From Pelagomonas calceolata (lineage: Eukaryota > Sar > Pelagophyceae > Pelagomonadales > Pelagomonadaceae): DNA of 64,000 nucleotides. The DNA is taken from the NCBI GenBank assembly GCA_918797485.1, contig CAKKNE010000002.1:2818501-2882500 (forward strand), written 5' to 3'. Below, in pieces: positions 39,501-47,838 of this stretch (position 1 is the first letter of the stretch; every line of letters begins with the position of its first letter). Position numbers and translations under genes: made by a program. The notes beneath the pieces were generated by a model. It was given only the letters and a program-made list of their open reading frames with translations. It was not told the origin of the DNA and ran no database searches.

Positions 39501-41146
39501 GGCGCCGTGGAAGGCAGGAGATTGCATCATGCTGCACACGGGCCAGCACGGGCGATTTCCGCCTCTTGGGCAATCTCAAACCGTAATTGAGTCCTAATAT
39601 GTCCATACGCTAGCTCGCTAGGTCTTGCGGCTCGCCAAATTACACCAACGTTTGACGCCGCCATCTACCGTCCATATAGTACATCATATACACTCCAGCC
39701 CAGTTTTCATCCAAGTTCGACGGAACCGGAGCCGACGGCCCGCGCTCGGAGGGCGGGAAAAGAATTCTACTAGACAACTCCCGAGTTTATGTTCGTTTCC
39801 TGCCGTTTGTTGGTGGTAGACTCCATCTTGGCCGCCTGGACGAGATCGAGTTAGATTAGATGACCCGTTAGAGCCTCGCGATTCGCCATCTTCGCGACCC
39901 CGCGTTTACATATAAACGAGCTCAAGAGCTAGATATGCGAGTATCAGCGACGCCACCACCCAGATGGACCATAACGCCGTTGTTCTATTCACGATCGACC
40001 GACTTGCCCGTTCTCCGCGGACGACGGTGCGTACGCGGGGCACTGAATTGGCCCCAGACCGGTGAGTTGTAAAATAAATTTGCGTTTCAGGCGATTTAGT
40101 AGTGGGGCGGGCCAGCTAACTGGCCTGATCATGTACTACATTGCTCCGATACCCCAAGATGCTCGGCGCGGCTCGTCGGTCTCGCGGACCCACGATCGGC
40201 TTCTGTCGGCGAATTATTTGAACCTGCGACCATCAGCGCGTGTACCATCACCATGGACCATGACGCGATCATTTGTTCCATGATCGACCGACTTACGCGG
40301 GGTCCAGATCAAGATGTTCACGTCCCGGGCGTGGGCAGTCCAAAGTACCCTTCTCGCGGTGTAGATGCCATATACTTGTAATTGACTATCGGCGGGGTAG
40401 TATGGGGTCCAACGAGACCGCTACGGGGACTACTGGGGCCCCTCGGGTAATTGACGTTTTTGACGGGAACGGGGCGCCATCGGGCCCAAATAACTTACTT
40501 TTTTCGGGGGCAGGTCGGCTCCTGGAGGTCTCTCGGGGTAGGTCTGGTAGTGGGTAAGCGCCTGCGCCGCATACGCCGTCGATGCAGCAGCCAAGTGTTC
40601 TCGGAGAGCCCTGGAAGCAACAAAGGCATAAAAGTTGCTAAAGCTCTGTGGCCTGCTGAGAGAAATCGACCAAAAATGATTGAAGCGCCGGCGCATGCGG
40701 TGTAGGCGATTGCACGTGTATAGTACCGACCCTAGGCGACCCCAGGGACACCTCCCCGGCAAGGATTGACAGGATTCCACCGGCGCGGCCGCCATAGACC
40801 GTAGGGCGCCCTCGGCCGCGAATTAAAAAATATCCTTTTTCGGCCCCCAGGAAGTGTCCCATTGATATCTTTGGACCATTAGCTAACTGAACGATACTCA
40901 AATGGCTGCATGTCGCGTTTTGATCTGGTGCTTGCTAGTGTCTTTACGCACCGCTAGCTCGTACTTTGCTTTGGCAAGCTTGTCCAGCCGCGGAGATTAG
41001 AGCACGCGGCCACGCACTTGCACCTCTCCTCTACTCCGTGTCCGCGCCCGCTCCGTAAGCGGTTCCAGAGCCGTGCCGCCTGCAGCTCCCACTGCTGCCT
41101 AGCCTCGCTGCTCGCGCGCCCACCGCCGACAGCGAAGCGCTGCAAG
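39501..41146. other. 1.6-kb gene-poor, lower-GC region
   Basis: The longest gene-free stretch, visibly less GC-rich than its neighbours. Two diverged copies of a 45-bp segment (near 39964 and 40252) can both be read as MDHnA followed by IDRL. The first copy runs into a strong donor-like GTGAGT and, 29 nt on, TTTCAG. A B-box-like GGTTCAAAT lies on the minus strand near 40220. CTAGGTCTTGCGGCTCG near 39618 and the copy at 40934-40958 belong to the promoter palindrome. It may be the remains of a repeat element; no intact gene is supported. Confidence 0.5.
40934..40958. promoter_or_regulatory. Recurrent promoter palindrome, copy 7
   Basis: GCTAGTGTCTTTAC, GCA, then CCGCTAGC; 189 bp before the THOC3 ATG. 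Confidence 0.6.
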
Positions 41147-42319
41147 ATGGCCGCCATGGACACCAGCGAACCACAAACCACGAACCCCAACGCCCACCTC
41201 GAGCGCCTCTTCCCCGTGCCCGGCGAGGGCTACACGTGGGGCCCGCCCGAGGAGCCCACCTATCCCATCCCCGAGTGGGACGCGGCGAAGACGAAAGTCG
41301 TCGGCGGCCACTCGCGCAACGTGAACAAGCTCGCCTGGAACGCAAGTGGCGACAAACTCGCGAGCGGGTCCGACGACCGGACGTGCCGCGTCTGGAGCGG
41401 CGAGGACGACTACCGCCATTCATTGAAATTGGACGGCCACGGCGACAGCGTCGTGCAGCTCGCCTGGGACCCGCGCAACAACGAGTCGCTGGCGACGCTC
41501 GCGGCGGACAAGACGGTGCGGTTGTGGGATTTGCGCGAAGGCCGCGCGCGGTCGCGGGCGTCGATCAAACTGTCGCACGAGTACATTAACGTGGCCTGGA
41601 GCCCCTGCGGCGGCTACCTCGCCGTGGGGTCCTCGGTCGGCAAGAAGGAGGGCGACGAGAAGGACTGCGTCACGGTGTTGGACGCCAAAACCCACAAGGC
41701 CACGAAACGCTTCAAATTTGCGTATGAAGTGAACGAGTTCTGCTGGGCGCCGGACTCGAGGCATTTGATGTTGACGACGGCGCACGGCACGATCGAGGTG
41801 CTACGCGCGGTCGAGGGCGGCCCACCTCCCGTCGAGTTCGACAAGATTTGTAGCTGTGACGACGACGACATCCCCAAGCCGCACGCGGACTCGGTCTGGG
41901 TCGCGCGGGCGCACACGGACGCGTGCTACTGCGTGGATTTGAGCACGGACTGCCACGGGCCGCCTTTACTCGCGGTGGGCGCCAAGGACGCCCTGGTGAG
42001 CATCTGGGACGTCGAGGAGATGATCTGTTTAAGGTGCGTGCCGCGCCACGACACGCCGGTCCGCTGCGTCGCCTTTTCGCGCTACGGCCAGTTCGTCGCG
42101 TCGAGCGCGTACGACGCGGGTATTGATATCGCGGACACGAAGACGGCCGAAAGGGTAGCGACGGTCGAGGCGGCGCACGCGATGAACTCACTCGCGTGGC
42201 ACCCGCAGAAGCCCGTGCTCGCCTACGCGATCGACGCGAAGTCGAAACCTGACGGGCGGACGCGCGACGAGCCGCCCTACCTCCGGCTGCACTCCGTGCC
42301 CCTGCCATCAGGTAACTAG
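41147..42319 (+). CDS. THO complex subunit 3 (THOC3/TEX1), WD40 protein
   Basis: A 390-residue seven-bladed WD40 protein. Blades are visible from GHSRNVNKLAWNASGDKLAS and SGSDDRTCRVWSGEDD through DKTVRLWDLREGRAR, NVAWSPCGGYLAVGSS, YEVNEFCWAPDSRHLMLT, LLAVGAKDALVSIWDVEE, TPVRCVAFSRYGQFVASS and SLAWHPQKPVLAYAIDAK. The blade-specific phrases EVNEFCW and AVGAKDALVSIWD match THOC3 rather than generic WD40 proteins. The THO complex couples transcription to mRNA export, working with ARS2 and SR proteins, both also encoded in this window. The start (AAGATGGCC) follows the promoter palindrome by 189 bp. Confidence 0.9.
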   Translation: MAAMDTSEPQTTNPNAHLERLFPVPGEGYTWGPPEEPTYPIPEWDAAKTKVVGGHSRNVNKLAWNASGDKLASGSDDRTCRVWSGEDDYRHSLKLDGHGDSVVQLAWDPRNNESLATLAADKTVRLWDLREGRARSRASIKLSHEYINVAWSPCGGYLAVGSSVGKKEGDEKDCVTVLDAKTHKATKRFKFAYEVNEFCWAPDSRHLMLTTAHGTIEVLRAVEGGPPPVEFDKICSCDDDDIPKPHADSVWVARAHTDACYCVDLSTDCHGPPLLAVGAKDALVSIWDVEEMICLRCVPRHDTPVRCVAFSRYGQFVASSAYDAGIDIADTKTAERVATVEAAHAMNSLAWHPQKPVLAYAIDAKSKPDGRTRDEPPYLRLHSVPLPSGN

Positions 42320-42330
42320 TTTATCACACA

Positions 42331-43101
42331 CTACTGGGGCGGCGAAGTGGGCGGCGTGATGCCTGCGCGCGCGCATAGCGCGTGCGTCGCCGCCTGCGTC
42401 GCGTGCGCGACGGCCGGGTCGGCCAGGTGCTCCATGAGCGCGACCTGGAGCTGGACGTAGCCGTCGGCGCCGTCGTAGCCGATTGTTGGGGCGAGCTCGG
42501 TCTGGACCGCGGCGAGCGCCCGCATCACGGCGCCGGACGCCTTTTGCGCGTCGCCCTTCGCCGCCGCCAGGTCGGCGGCCAGCGCGTCCCCCAGGTCGCC
42601 GGCGGCCGCCGCCGCGACCTTGCCCGCGAACTCGCGCGCGGCCTCCGGCGCCATCGGCTTCGGGCTGAGCGCGAAGCCCCGGAGTAGCACCTCTTCCCAG
42701 ACCTCCTTGTCCAAGCTTTTCAGTTCCTCTAGAGCTTCGGGCCCCGCGCTCTGCGCCGCCAGACCCAGGTGGTGCCTATAGCTGATGATGCCCTTTTCCG
42801 ACGCCTCGTACCCGAACGCCGCGGCGGTGTGCGCCTGGGCGCCGACGAGCACCTGCATCGCCTGGACCCAGCGGTCCGCCACCGGCGCCTCCGGCGCCGC
42901 GGCGAGCGCGTCGAGCCTCCTCCCGCTGACGCCGAGGCGCACGAAATCCAGCACGATGCGCGACGAGCTCAGGGCCTGGGCCTTCGACAAAGAAGTGGGC
43001 GGCGGCAGGTCGGGTGCCGCCGCCGGCGTCGAGAAGCGCTTCCACGCATGCGTCTGCTCCGCGACACGTCTGCCCAGCCTCGCGGTCGTGCGGAGGAGCA
43101 T
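42331..43101 (-). CDS. Uncharacterised mitochondrial-type protein
   Basis: A 256-residue protein. MLLRTTARLGRRVAEQTHAWKRFST is an amphipathic, Arg-rich leader typical of mitochondrial import. The body is helical and Ala/Leu-rich, with the most distinctive part WVQAMQVLVGAQAHTAAAFG then YEASEKGIISYRHHLGLA (about 78-118) and LKSLDKEVWEEVLLRGFAL. I do not recognise the family. The stop is 11 bp from that of THOC3. Confidence 0.6.
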   Translation of the reverse strand: MLLRTTARLGRRVAEQTHAWKRFSTPAAAPDLPPPTSLSKAQALSSSRIVLDFVRLGVSGRRLDALAAAPEAPVADRWVQAMQVLVGAQAHTAAAFGYEASEKGIISYRHHLGLAAQSAGPEALEELKSLDKEVWEEVLLRGFALSPKPMAPEAAREFAGKVAAAAAGDLGDALAADLAAAKGDAQKASGAVMRALAAVQTELAPTIGYDGADGYVQLQVALMEHLADPAVAHATQAATHALCARAGITPPTSPPQ

Positions 43102-43489
43102 GGCTCTCTTTGCAAGTGCTGTGTTGCCGCACGACTCGTCAGCGATACGCCGACGAGCGATATGTGCGTCCCGATGCCGCTGTAGCTTGCAAATGCCACT
43201 CGCTGGATGGCAAAAAGTCGTCGCGACGACGCCAAAGCTCTCAAAACCCGTGCGGATGGGAGGGATGGGCAGACGTTCACGGCACGTCTACAGCTTCCCG
43301 ATCACTCATACTCAAGCTCGCGTTTCGTACACGCCACTAGCATGTGGCGCACAGCCAACTGTGAATGATAAGACAGGCTGCCTAAGCCGGTCCAGGATCA
43401 CGACAGATGAACTACAGATGAGTGGGCAGCCTGGAACGAATCGCGGCAATGCGCCACCACCGCGCTTCTGCCCGTCTCCGACAAAAGAA
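43102..43489. other. Divergent intergenic region, 388 bp
   Basis: Between the mitochondrial-type gene and the small acidic gene. No repeat, RNA or clear promoter motif is seen. Confidence 0.4.
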
Positions 43490-43933
43490 ATGCGCATGCT
43501 AATGGCACAAAGCAGTAGCCCGCCCCAGGCGAGCGAAACCGTCGTCGACGTCGACGTGAGCGTCCCCTCGGACGAGTCGGAGCGCGAGGACAGCGGCTAC
43601 GTGCCGCGCTCGTCGGTGGTCCTCATGCCCGACGGCAACCTCGCGTCCCTGCAGCTGTACGACGGCTGGATGGACGACCGGCCCGGCAAAAGGCCGCTGT
43701 TCGATACCTTCTCGGAGCGCGGCGACGACGAAATCCAGCTGGACGCGCCGGCGACCTTCGGCCGCGTCCGCATCGACGACGGGTCGCGGTCGCCGTCGCC
43801 CGCCGAGGAGACCGCCCGTGTGTGGGACCGCCTCTTCTGTAGCTTCGATACCTCGGTGCTCGTGTGCCCCGGGGTAGGCCTCGCCGACGACGACGACGAG
43901 GAAGGCCTTCGGGTGCCCTGGGCGCCGAGCTAA
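43490..43933 (+). CDS. Small acidic protein of unknown function
   Basis: A 147-residue, Asp/Ser-rich protein. It is mostly disordered, with a compact-looking centre RSSVVLMPDGNLASLQLYDG and WMDDRPGKRPLFDTFSERG, and a C-terminal VWDRLFCSFDTSVLVCPGV stretch. No known domain. The start is the ATG at 43490; two more ATGs follow within nine codons. The frame is open further upstream, but that sequence is promoter and the antisense of the neighbouring gene. Confidence 0.5.
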   Translation: MRMLMAQSSSPPQASETVVDVDVSVPSDESEREDSGYVPRSSVVLMPDGNLASLQLYDGWMDDRPGKRPLFDTFSERGDDEIQLDAPATFGRVRIDDGSRSPSPAEETARVWDRLFCSFDTSVLVCPGVGLADDDDEEGLRVPWAPS

Positions 43934-43964
43934 CATATACTGTTGTTCAACACACAAGCTTAGG

Positions 43965-44675
43965 TCACACGTCGCAGAGCCGGTCCAGGGCCAGCAATAC
44001 GCGGCGACCTTCCGTCGGCGCAGGCGACCGGTGCGCGGCAGCGGGGGCAAATAGGCCCGGCCAGCGCCTACCTTTCAACAGGCAGGCGGCGCCCGGCGGC
44101 GGCGACAGTTCTTCGCCGTCCGGGTCGGCTTTGAGCGCCCACGTGGGCAGCAGGTGGTCCACGTCGAGGCGCGCGCCGGGCGCGACGACCGTCGGCGAGC
44201 CCTCCAGCACCACCAAGCCCCTCAGCACGACGTCGTCCGTGTGGAGCCGCGGGCACGGCTGCGTCGCGCGGCCGCCGACCGCGACCGTCGCGCGGACGCG
44301 GACGCGGCCGCCGTCGCTCGCGGCGCCGAGGCATTCATCAAACCGCCGGGCGAGCTGCACGAAGCCCGGCGCCGCTTGTGATGCGTAGGACGCGTCGTCC
44401 GGCCAGAACGCCTCGGTCAGTGTTGATGCGACGTCCTCGACGCAGCAGTCACACTCGACGACGACCTCGGCGGCGCCCTCCAGCGCTGTGGCCCAGCCGG
44501 CGCCGTCGATCAGCGACGCGGCGTCCTCGACGAAGACAGCAGAGACCTCTCGCCGCTTTAGCAACCCCGGCACGGCGCCCCAATCGTTCGTCGTCGCGGC
44601 GCGGGTCGCGGTCGTCATCAGCACTGCCGTGGCGGTGCGACTGCAGGCTAGGAGCCACCACAGAGCGCGAGACAT
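43965..44675 (-). CDS. DUF1826 family protein
   Basis: A 236-residue protein. CPRLHTDDVVLRGLVVLEG (about 143-161) matches the C-R-F-H-x-D core of DUF1826, and LLKGRRWPGLFA then AAHRSPAPTEGRRVLLALD (195-230) matches the family's KGE-W and HRSP motifs. A His/Asp arrangement like this suggests a metal-binding, dioxygenase-like fold, but no activity is established. The N-terminus (MSRALWWLLACSRTATAV) may be a signal or transit peptide. Confidence 0.72.
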   Translation of the reverse strand: MSRALWWLLACSRTATAVLMTTATRAATTNDWGAVPGLLKRREVSAVFVEDAASLIDGAGWATALEGAAEVVVECDCCVEDVASTLTEAFWPDDASYASQAAPGFVQLARRFDECLGAASDGGRVRVRATVAVGGRATQPCPRLHTDDVVLRGLVVLEGSPTVVAPGARLDVDHLLPTWALKADPDGEELSPPPGAACLLKGRRWPGLFAPAAAHRSPAPTEGRRVLLALDRLCDV

Positions 44676-44982
44676 TGTGTGCTGCTGTGACTTGTTTTGT
44701 GAGGGCTTGGCTCAGAGAGCCACAGAGATGTTCGCAGCGCAAGATGGTCGAATTGATTCAAAATTTATTGGCTAATGCACGCATGCGGAGCAGCTCAGCT
44801 TTTTCATCGATCCTAGTGTCTTACTGGACGCTAGCTAGTTGCATCGCGCCGAGGCAAAGCAGCAAGGGCAAGGCAAACCAGCAATAGATTGCGGAATTTT
44901 GCATTCATTCTCGATACTGCAGTACTAGCTTTCCGGCACTCAGCTCATCGCACCAGCCAGGACCACCTCTCATTCACACAGC
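44676..44982. other. Divergent intergenic region, 307 bp
   Basis: Promoters of the DUF1826 and thioredoxin genes, with the recurrent palindrome at 44813-44835. Nothing else is seen. Confidence 0.5.
44813..44835. promoter_or_regulatory. Recurrent promoter palindrome, copy 8
   Basis: CTAGTGTCTTAC, TGG, then ACGCTAGC; 148 bp before the thioredoxin ATG and 138 bp from the divergent DUF1826 start. Confidence 0.6.
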
Positions 44983-45429
44983 ATGCACTGGACACACTTG
45001 CTAGCCCTCCTCGCCGCGGCGTCGGCCCGGCCGCAGCCACATCGATGGACGCGCGCCCGCCTCGACGTTAGAGGAGGCGCGAGCGACGCCGTCGCGACGC
45101 CCACGTCGCTCAACGAGCTGCAGCTGCTCTGCGAGAAGGAGGAGGGAGTGTGTGTGGTGGACTTCGGCGCGACCTGGTGCGGCCCCTGCCAGCGCATCGC
45201 GCCCGTCTTCGACCAGCTCGCCGAGGGCTGCCCCGACGCGCTCTTCGCGAAAGTGGACGTCGACGAGGTGCCCGACGCGTCGCAGCACTACAGTGTGTCC
45301 GCGCTGCCGACGTTCCTCGTCTTCAAGGACGGCAAGGAGGTCGCGCGCATCCAGGGCGCCGACGAGGCCGGCCTGCGGGCCGCGTTGGACAAGGCGGGCT
45401 GCCCGCCGCCCAAGAACGACATCTTCTAA
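44983..45429 (+). CDS. Thioredoxin with organelle leader
   Basis: A 148-residue protein. The thioredoxin domain (about 45-140) has VVDFGATWCGPCQRIAPVF with the canonical WCGPC redox site, the KVDVDEVP strand, the cis-proline ALPTFLVFKDGKE and a final amphipathic helix. Residues 1-35 form a signal-like hydrophobic start plus a basic segment and DVRGGAS, similar to the VRGGSS after the CLC leader, so plastid import is plausible. It reduces protein disulfides. Its TAA (45427-45429) shares two bases with the TAG of the convergent thiamine pyrophosphokinase gene. Confidence 0.92.
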   Translation: MHWTHLLALLAAASARPQPHRWTRARLDVRGGASDAVATPTSLNELQLLCEKEEGVCVVDFGATWCGPCQRIAPVFDQLAEGCPDALFAKVDVDEVPDASQHYSVSALPTFLVFKDGKEVARIQGADEAGLRAALDKAGCPPPKNDIF

Positions 45430-46205
45430 GTTATCCTTACACACACTTCGACCGTCCACAGGACGGGGTCCGACGTCTCGATAGATACGAGATCGTCCTG
45501 CAGCAGGTTCGAGGACGACACCAACTCGCCGAACGCGAGGCGTTGACCGGAGAGGTTCCACGTCAATCCTGTCGTCGTGACGCGTTGGACCGCGCCGCCG
45601 ACGGGTATCAGGCCGCAGTGCGGGCCCTCCACATCCCGTCGTACGCGGATCTCGTGCGCGCCGGCGCCGAGCAGGATCGCGGCCGTGCGGTCGCCGTGCA
45701 AGACGCAACGCGCCTTTGGCCGCTGCGCCCCGAAGCGGTAGAGCGCGTCGACGGCGGCGAGCTCGTGGTCGAAGCGGTCCCCAAACGCGCCGGCGACGCG
45801 CACGACGCCGTCCGAGACGCCCGCGGCGTCCCATCGTCGACCGACGTGCGCGAGGGCCTTCGAGAGGTCGTTCGAGTCCTGGTCCTCGACGCGGTGGATG
45901 GCGCAGCCCCTGGACTCGTAGGCCGCCAGGACGTCGGCGCGCGCGCTGTCGAGGTCGCCGACCACGGCGTCGGGCGCGCGGTCCGCGCCCAGTAAATCGT
46001 GCGCGCGGTTCGCGCCGCCGTCGGCGCAGCACACGTAGTCGCTCGCATCCCAGAGCTTTTCGAGCAGCGGCGCGCCGCAGGACTCCGAGTTCAGCACGAC
46101 GAGGGACTGGTTGGCGGTGGCTGGCTGCTGCAGGAAGGCGTGCAGGTCGTGACGTGTTACCGCTGCTTTCGTCGCCATGAATCGTCGCAGGCTTCGGAAA
46201 ATCAT
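45426..46205 (-). CDS. Thiamine pyrophosphokinase
   Basis: Makes thiamine diphosphate from thiamine and ATP. Key segments: YVCCADGGANRAHDLL, APDAVVGDLDSARADV and EDQDSNDLSKALAHV (the Asp-rich metal/ATP site), then VVRVAGAFGDRFDHELAAVD, and the C-terminal thiamine-binding beta region with CGLIPVGG, TTTGLTWNLSGQRLAFGELV and SSSN. The ATG at 46205 gives 259 residues; one at 46178 (TTCATGGCG) is equally possible. There is no obvious targeting sequence beyond a basic MIFRSLRRF. Stop codon bases overlap the thioredoxin gene tail to tail. Confidence 0.92.
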   Translation of the reverse strand: MIFRSLRRFMATKAAVTRHDLHAFLQQPATANQSLVVLNSESCGAPLLEKLWDASDYVCCADGGANRAHDLLGADRAPDAVVGDLDSARADVLAAYESRGCAIHRVEDQDSNDLSKALAHVGRRWDAAGVSDGVVRVAGAFGDRFDHELAAVDALYRFGAQRPKARCVLHGDRTAAILLGAGAHEIRVRRDVEGPHCGLIPVGGAVQRVTTTGLTWNLSGQRLAFGELVSSSNLLQDDLVSIETSDPVLWTVEVCVRIT

Positions 46206-46504
46206 GCGTTTTCTGCGTTGAGGGAGCTGCTCTCCCAGCTTGGCAGCAGCTCTCACAGCCTTTGTGAGCACCTAGCGCGCGCGCCTCGGCACCGCTCGGG
46301 TGATTTCATCAAGGCGACCAGTGGACCACCAAGTAACCAACCTTTGCTTCGCCGGCCGGCGTAGCGTCGCCGCTCAGCCATACAGGCAGCACCCCTGCAG
46401 CGCCCTGCTCGCCTCTGCGCGGCGCGAGTTGGCAAAGCACCGCACGCGCAGCCGTGTGCATGCGCCTGGCCCTCTGCAGCTGCACCCTCGCGACCGGCTT
46501 GCGC

Positions 46505-47380
46505 ATGGCGTCGACGACGCCGCAAAAGGCGGCGCGGCGCCAGGCGACGACCGCCGGAACGCCGGCGAAGCGGCCGAAGACTTCTCCACACTTCCGCAAG
46601 GGCGCGTTCCCGCCCGTCGTCGACGAGCAAACGCGGCCGCACACGCTCCTCCTCGGGACGCAGCCGTCGGACACGTCGCTGCGCGAGAACCGCTATTTCA
46701 TGACCAACGCGAACGTCTTCTGGCACATCGTGGGCGATGCGCTGGGCTTCCGGCGCGGGTTCCACGTCGACGGCCGCACAGAAGCCTGCGACTTCATCCG
46801 GCCGCACCTCCTCCACGACGAAGAATTGGACTACGACGACGCCGTGAAAAAGTTCACGGGCGCCGGCTACGCGCTCTGGGACACGGTGGCCTCCTCGCAG
46901 CGCAAGGGTTCCTTGGACTCGGCCATACAAGACGCGGAGTACGCCGACGTCCGCGGGCTACTGCGGACGTACCCGTCGATCCGCCGGATCTGCTTCGCGA
47001 CGGGTGGGGGGTCCGCCAAGATCTTCGCGAAGGCGCACGCGGCGTGGCTGAAGGAGCCGGGCGCGTTCCGGCGCCGCGACGACGCCCTAGCAAAGGCGGC
47101 GTTCCCGAAGGTGCCGACGACCGGCGAGGGAGTGGAGCTCTGCATCCTGCTCTCCGCCTCGCCGGCGTCGAACCCGCGCGAGACCTGGAGCGCCGCCAAA
47201 CAGCGACAGAAGGGCCACTCCGATCAGTGGGCCGCGCGGCCCGCGGCGCTCTACCCCTTCAAAAGGCGGCAGTGGTTCGACGTTTGTTTTGCCGACGAGC
47301 CGTTGGTTCGTGCCGCGGCGCCGTTCGGCGCTTTGGCTTCTGACTACCGGGCGGACGAGGAGGGCGGGGACAAGTCGTAA
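46505..47380 (+). CDS. Uracil-DNA glycosylase superfamily protein, family 6 (hypoxanthine/deoxyinosine) type
   Basis: A 291-residue protein. TLLLGTQPSDTSLRENRYFM (about 47-66) is the motif-1 region (LGxxPS), FWHIVGDALGF follows as in MUG-like and deoxyinosine glycosylases, GYALWDTVASSQRKGSLDSA matches the next conserved block, and LCILLSASPASNPRETW stands where the family has LPSTSPAN. Such enzymes remove deaminated bases from DNA. The basic N-terminal 40 residues may direct it to nucleus or organelle. The start was set at MASTTPQKA (46505); an ATG-containing extension to 46454 is possible. Confidence 0.82.
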   Translation: MASTTPQKAARRQATTAGTPAKRPKTSPHFRKGAFPPVVDEQTRPHTLLLGTQPSDTSLRENRYFMTNANVFWHIVGDALGFRRGFHVDGRTEACDFIRPHLLHDEELDYDDAVKKFTGAGYALWDTVASSQRKGSLDSAIQDAEYADVRGLLRTYPSIRRICFATGGGSAKIFAKAHAAWLKEPGAFRRRDDALAKAAFPKVPTTGEGVELCILLSASPASNPRETWSAAKQRQKGHSDQWAARPAALYPFKRRQWFDVCFADEPLVRAAAPFGALASDYRADEEGGDKS

Positions 47381-47838
47381 CTGAGGCTGAGGCTAGTTAC
47401 GTCGCAGGGTTCCCCGTACCCCTCCCGCTCCCCCCGGGCCCACCCGTCCGGCTGGACTAGGACGCAAGGGCTGAGTCACAGGGACTCGCACGCCCCCCCT
47501 TCTTTCGGGACGACCCCCGTCAGGATGTGGAACTGGCCGCTGGCTCCTCTTTTACGACGAGCCGGAAATCGAGTGGTGAGAGAGATGCCCTCGCACACCA
47601 GGCCGAGCAATCCTGAAACGGGGAGCGAGAGCTCCGACCCGCCCAGACGGCCCTTAACAGGCTCAGGCTCAGGCAACATGCTAGTGTCTTACAGGCCGCT
47701 AGGACGAAAATATAACACCAATTTCTGCATTCGCTACCGCCACCCAGGGTATCACGAACCCAAGTAGCAAGAGCAAGCGCATTTTGTCCACCGCTGGCCG
47801 GCTCCCAGCAGGAGTAAGATAGCAAAAGGGCTTAGACC
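47381..47838. other. Intergenic spacer, 458 bp
   Basis: Contains a C-rich stretch (about 47405-47445) and the recurrent palindrome (47680-47702) upstream of PEP carboxylase. No gene seen. Confidence 0.5.
47680..47702. promoter_or_regulatory. Recurrent promoter palindrome, copy 9
   Basis: GCTAGTGTCTTAC, AGG, then CCGCTAG; 136 bp before the PEP carboxylase ATG. It is the exact reverse complement of copy 4 over its full length. Confidence 0.65.

Noticed and set aside
36409-39597. One continuous protein of over 1,000 residues from carotenoid isomerase to 39.6 kb
   Set aside because: The frame merely stays open through the introner and then runs out of phase with the conserved second exon and antisense to another gene. 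Splicing gives the proper family C-terminus.
40200-40260. tRNA-like B box on the minus strand
   Set aside because: GGTTCAAAT is present but no T stem, anticodon stem or acceptor can be formed; at most a decayed tRNA-derived repeat.
42785-43489. N-terminal extension of the small acidic protein to 42785
   Set aside because: It lies antisense to the mitochondrial-type gene and in its promoter, and lacks protein-like composition.
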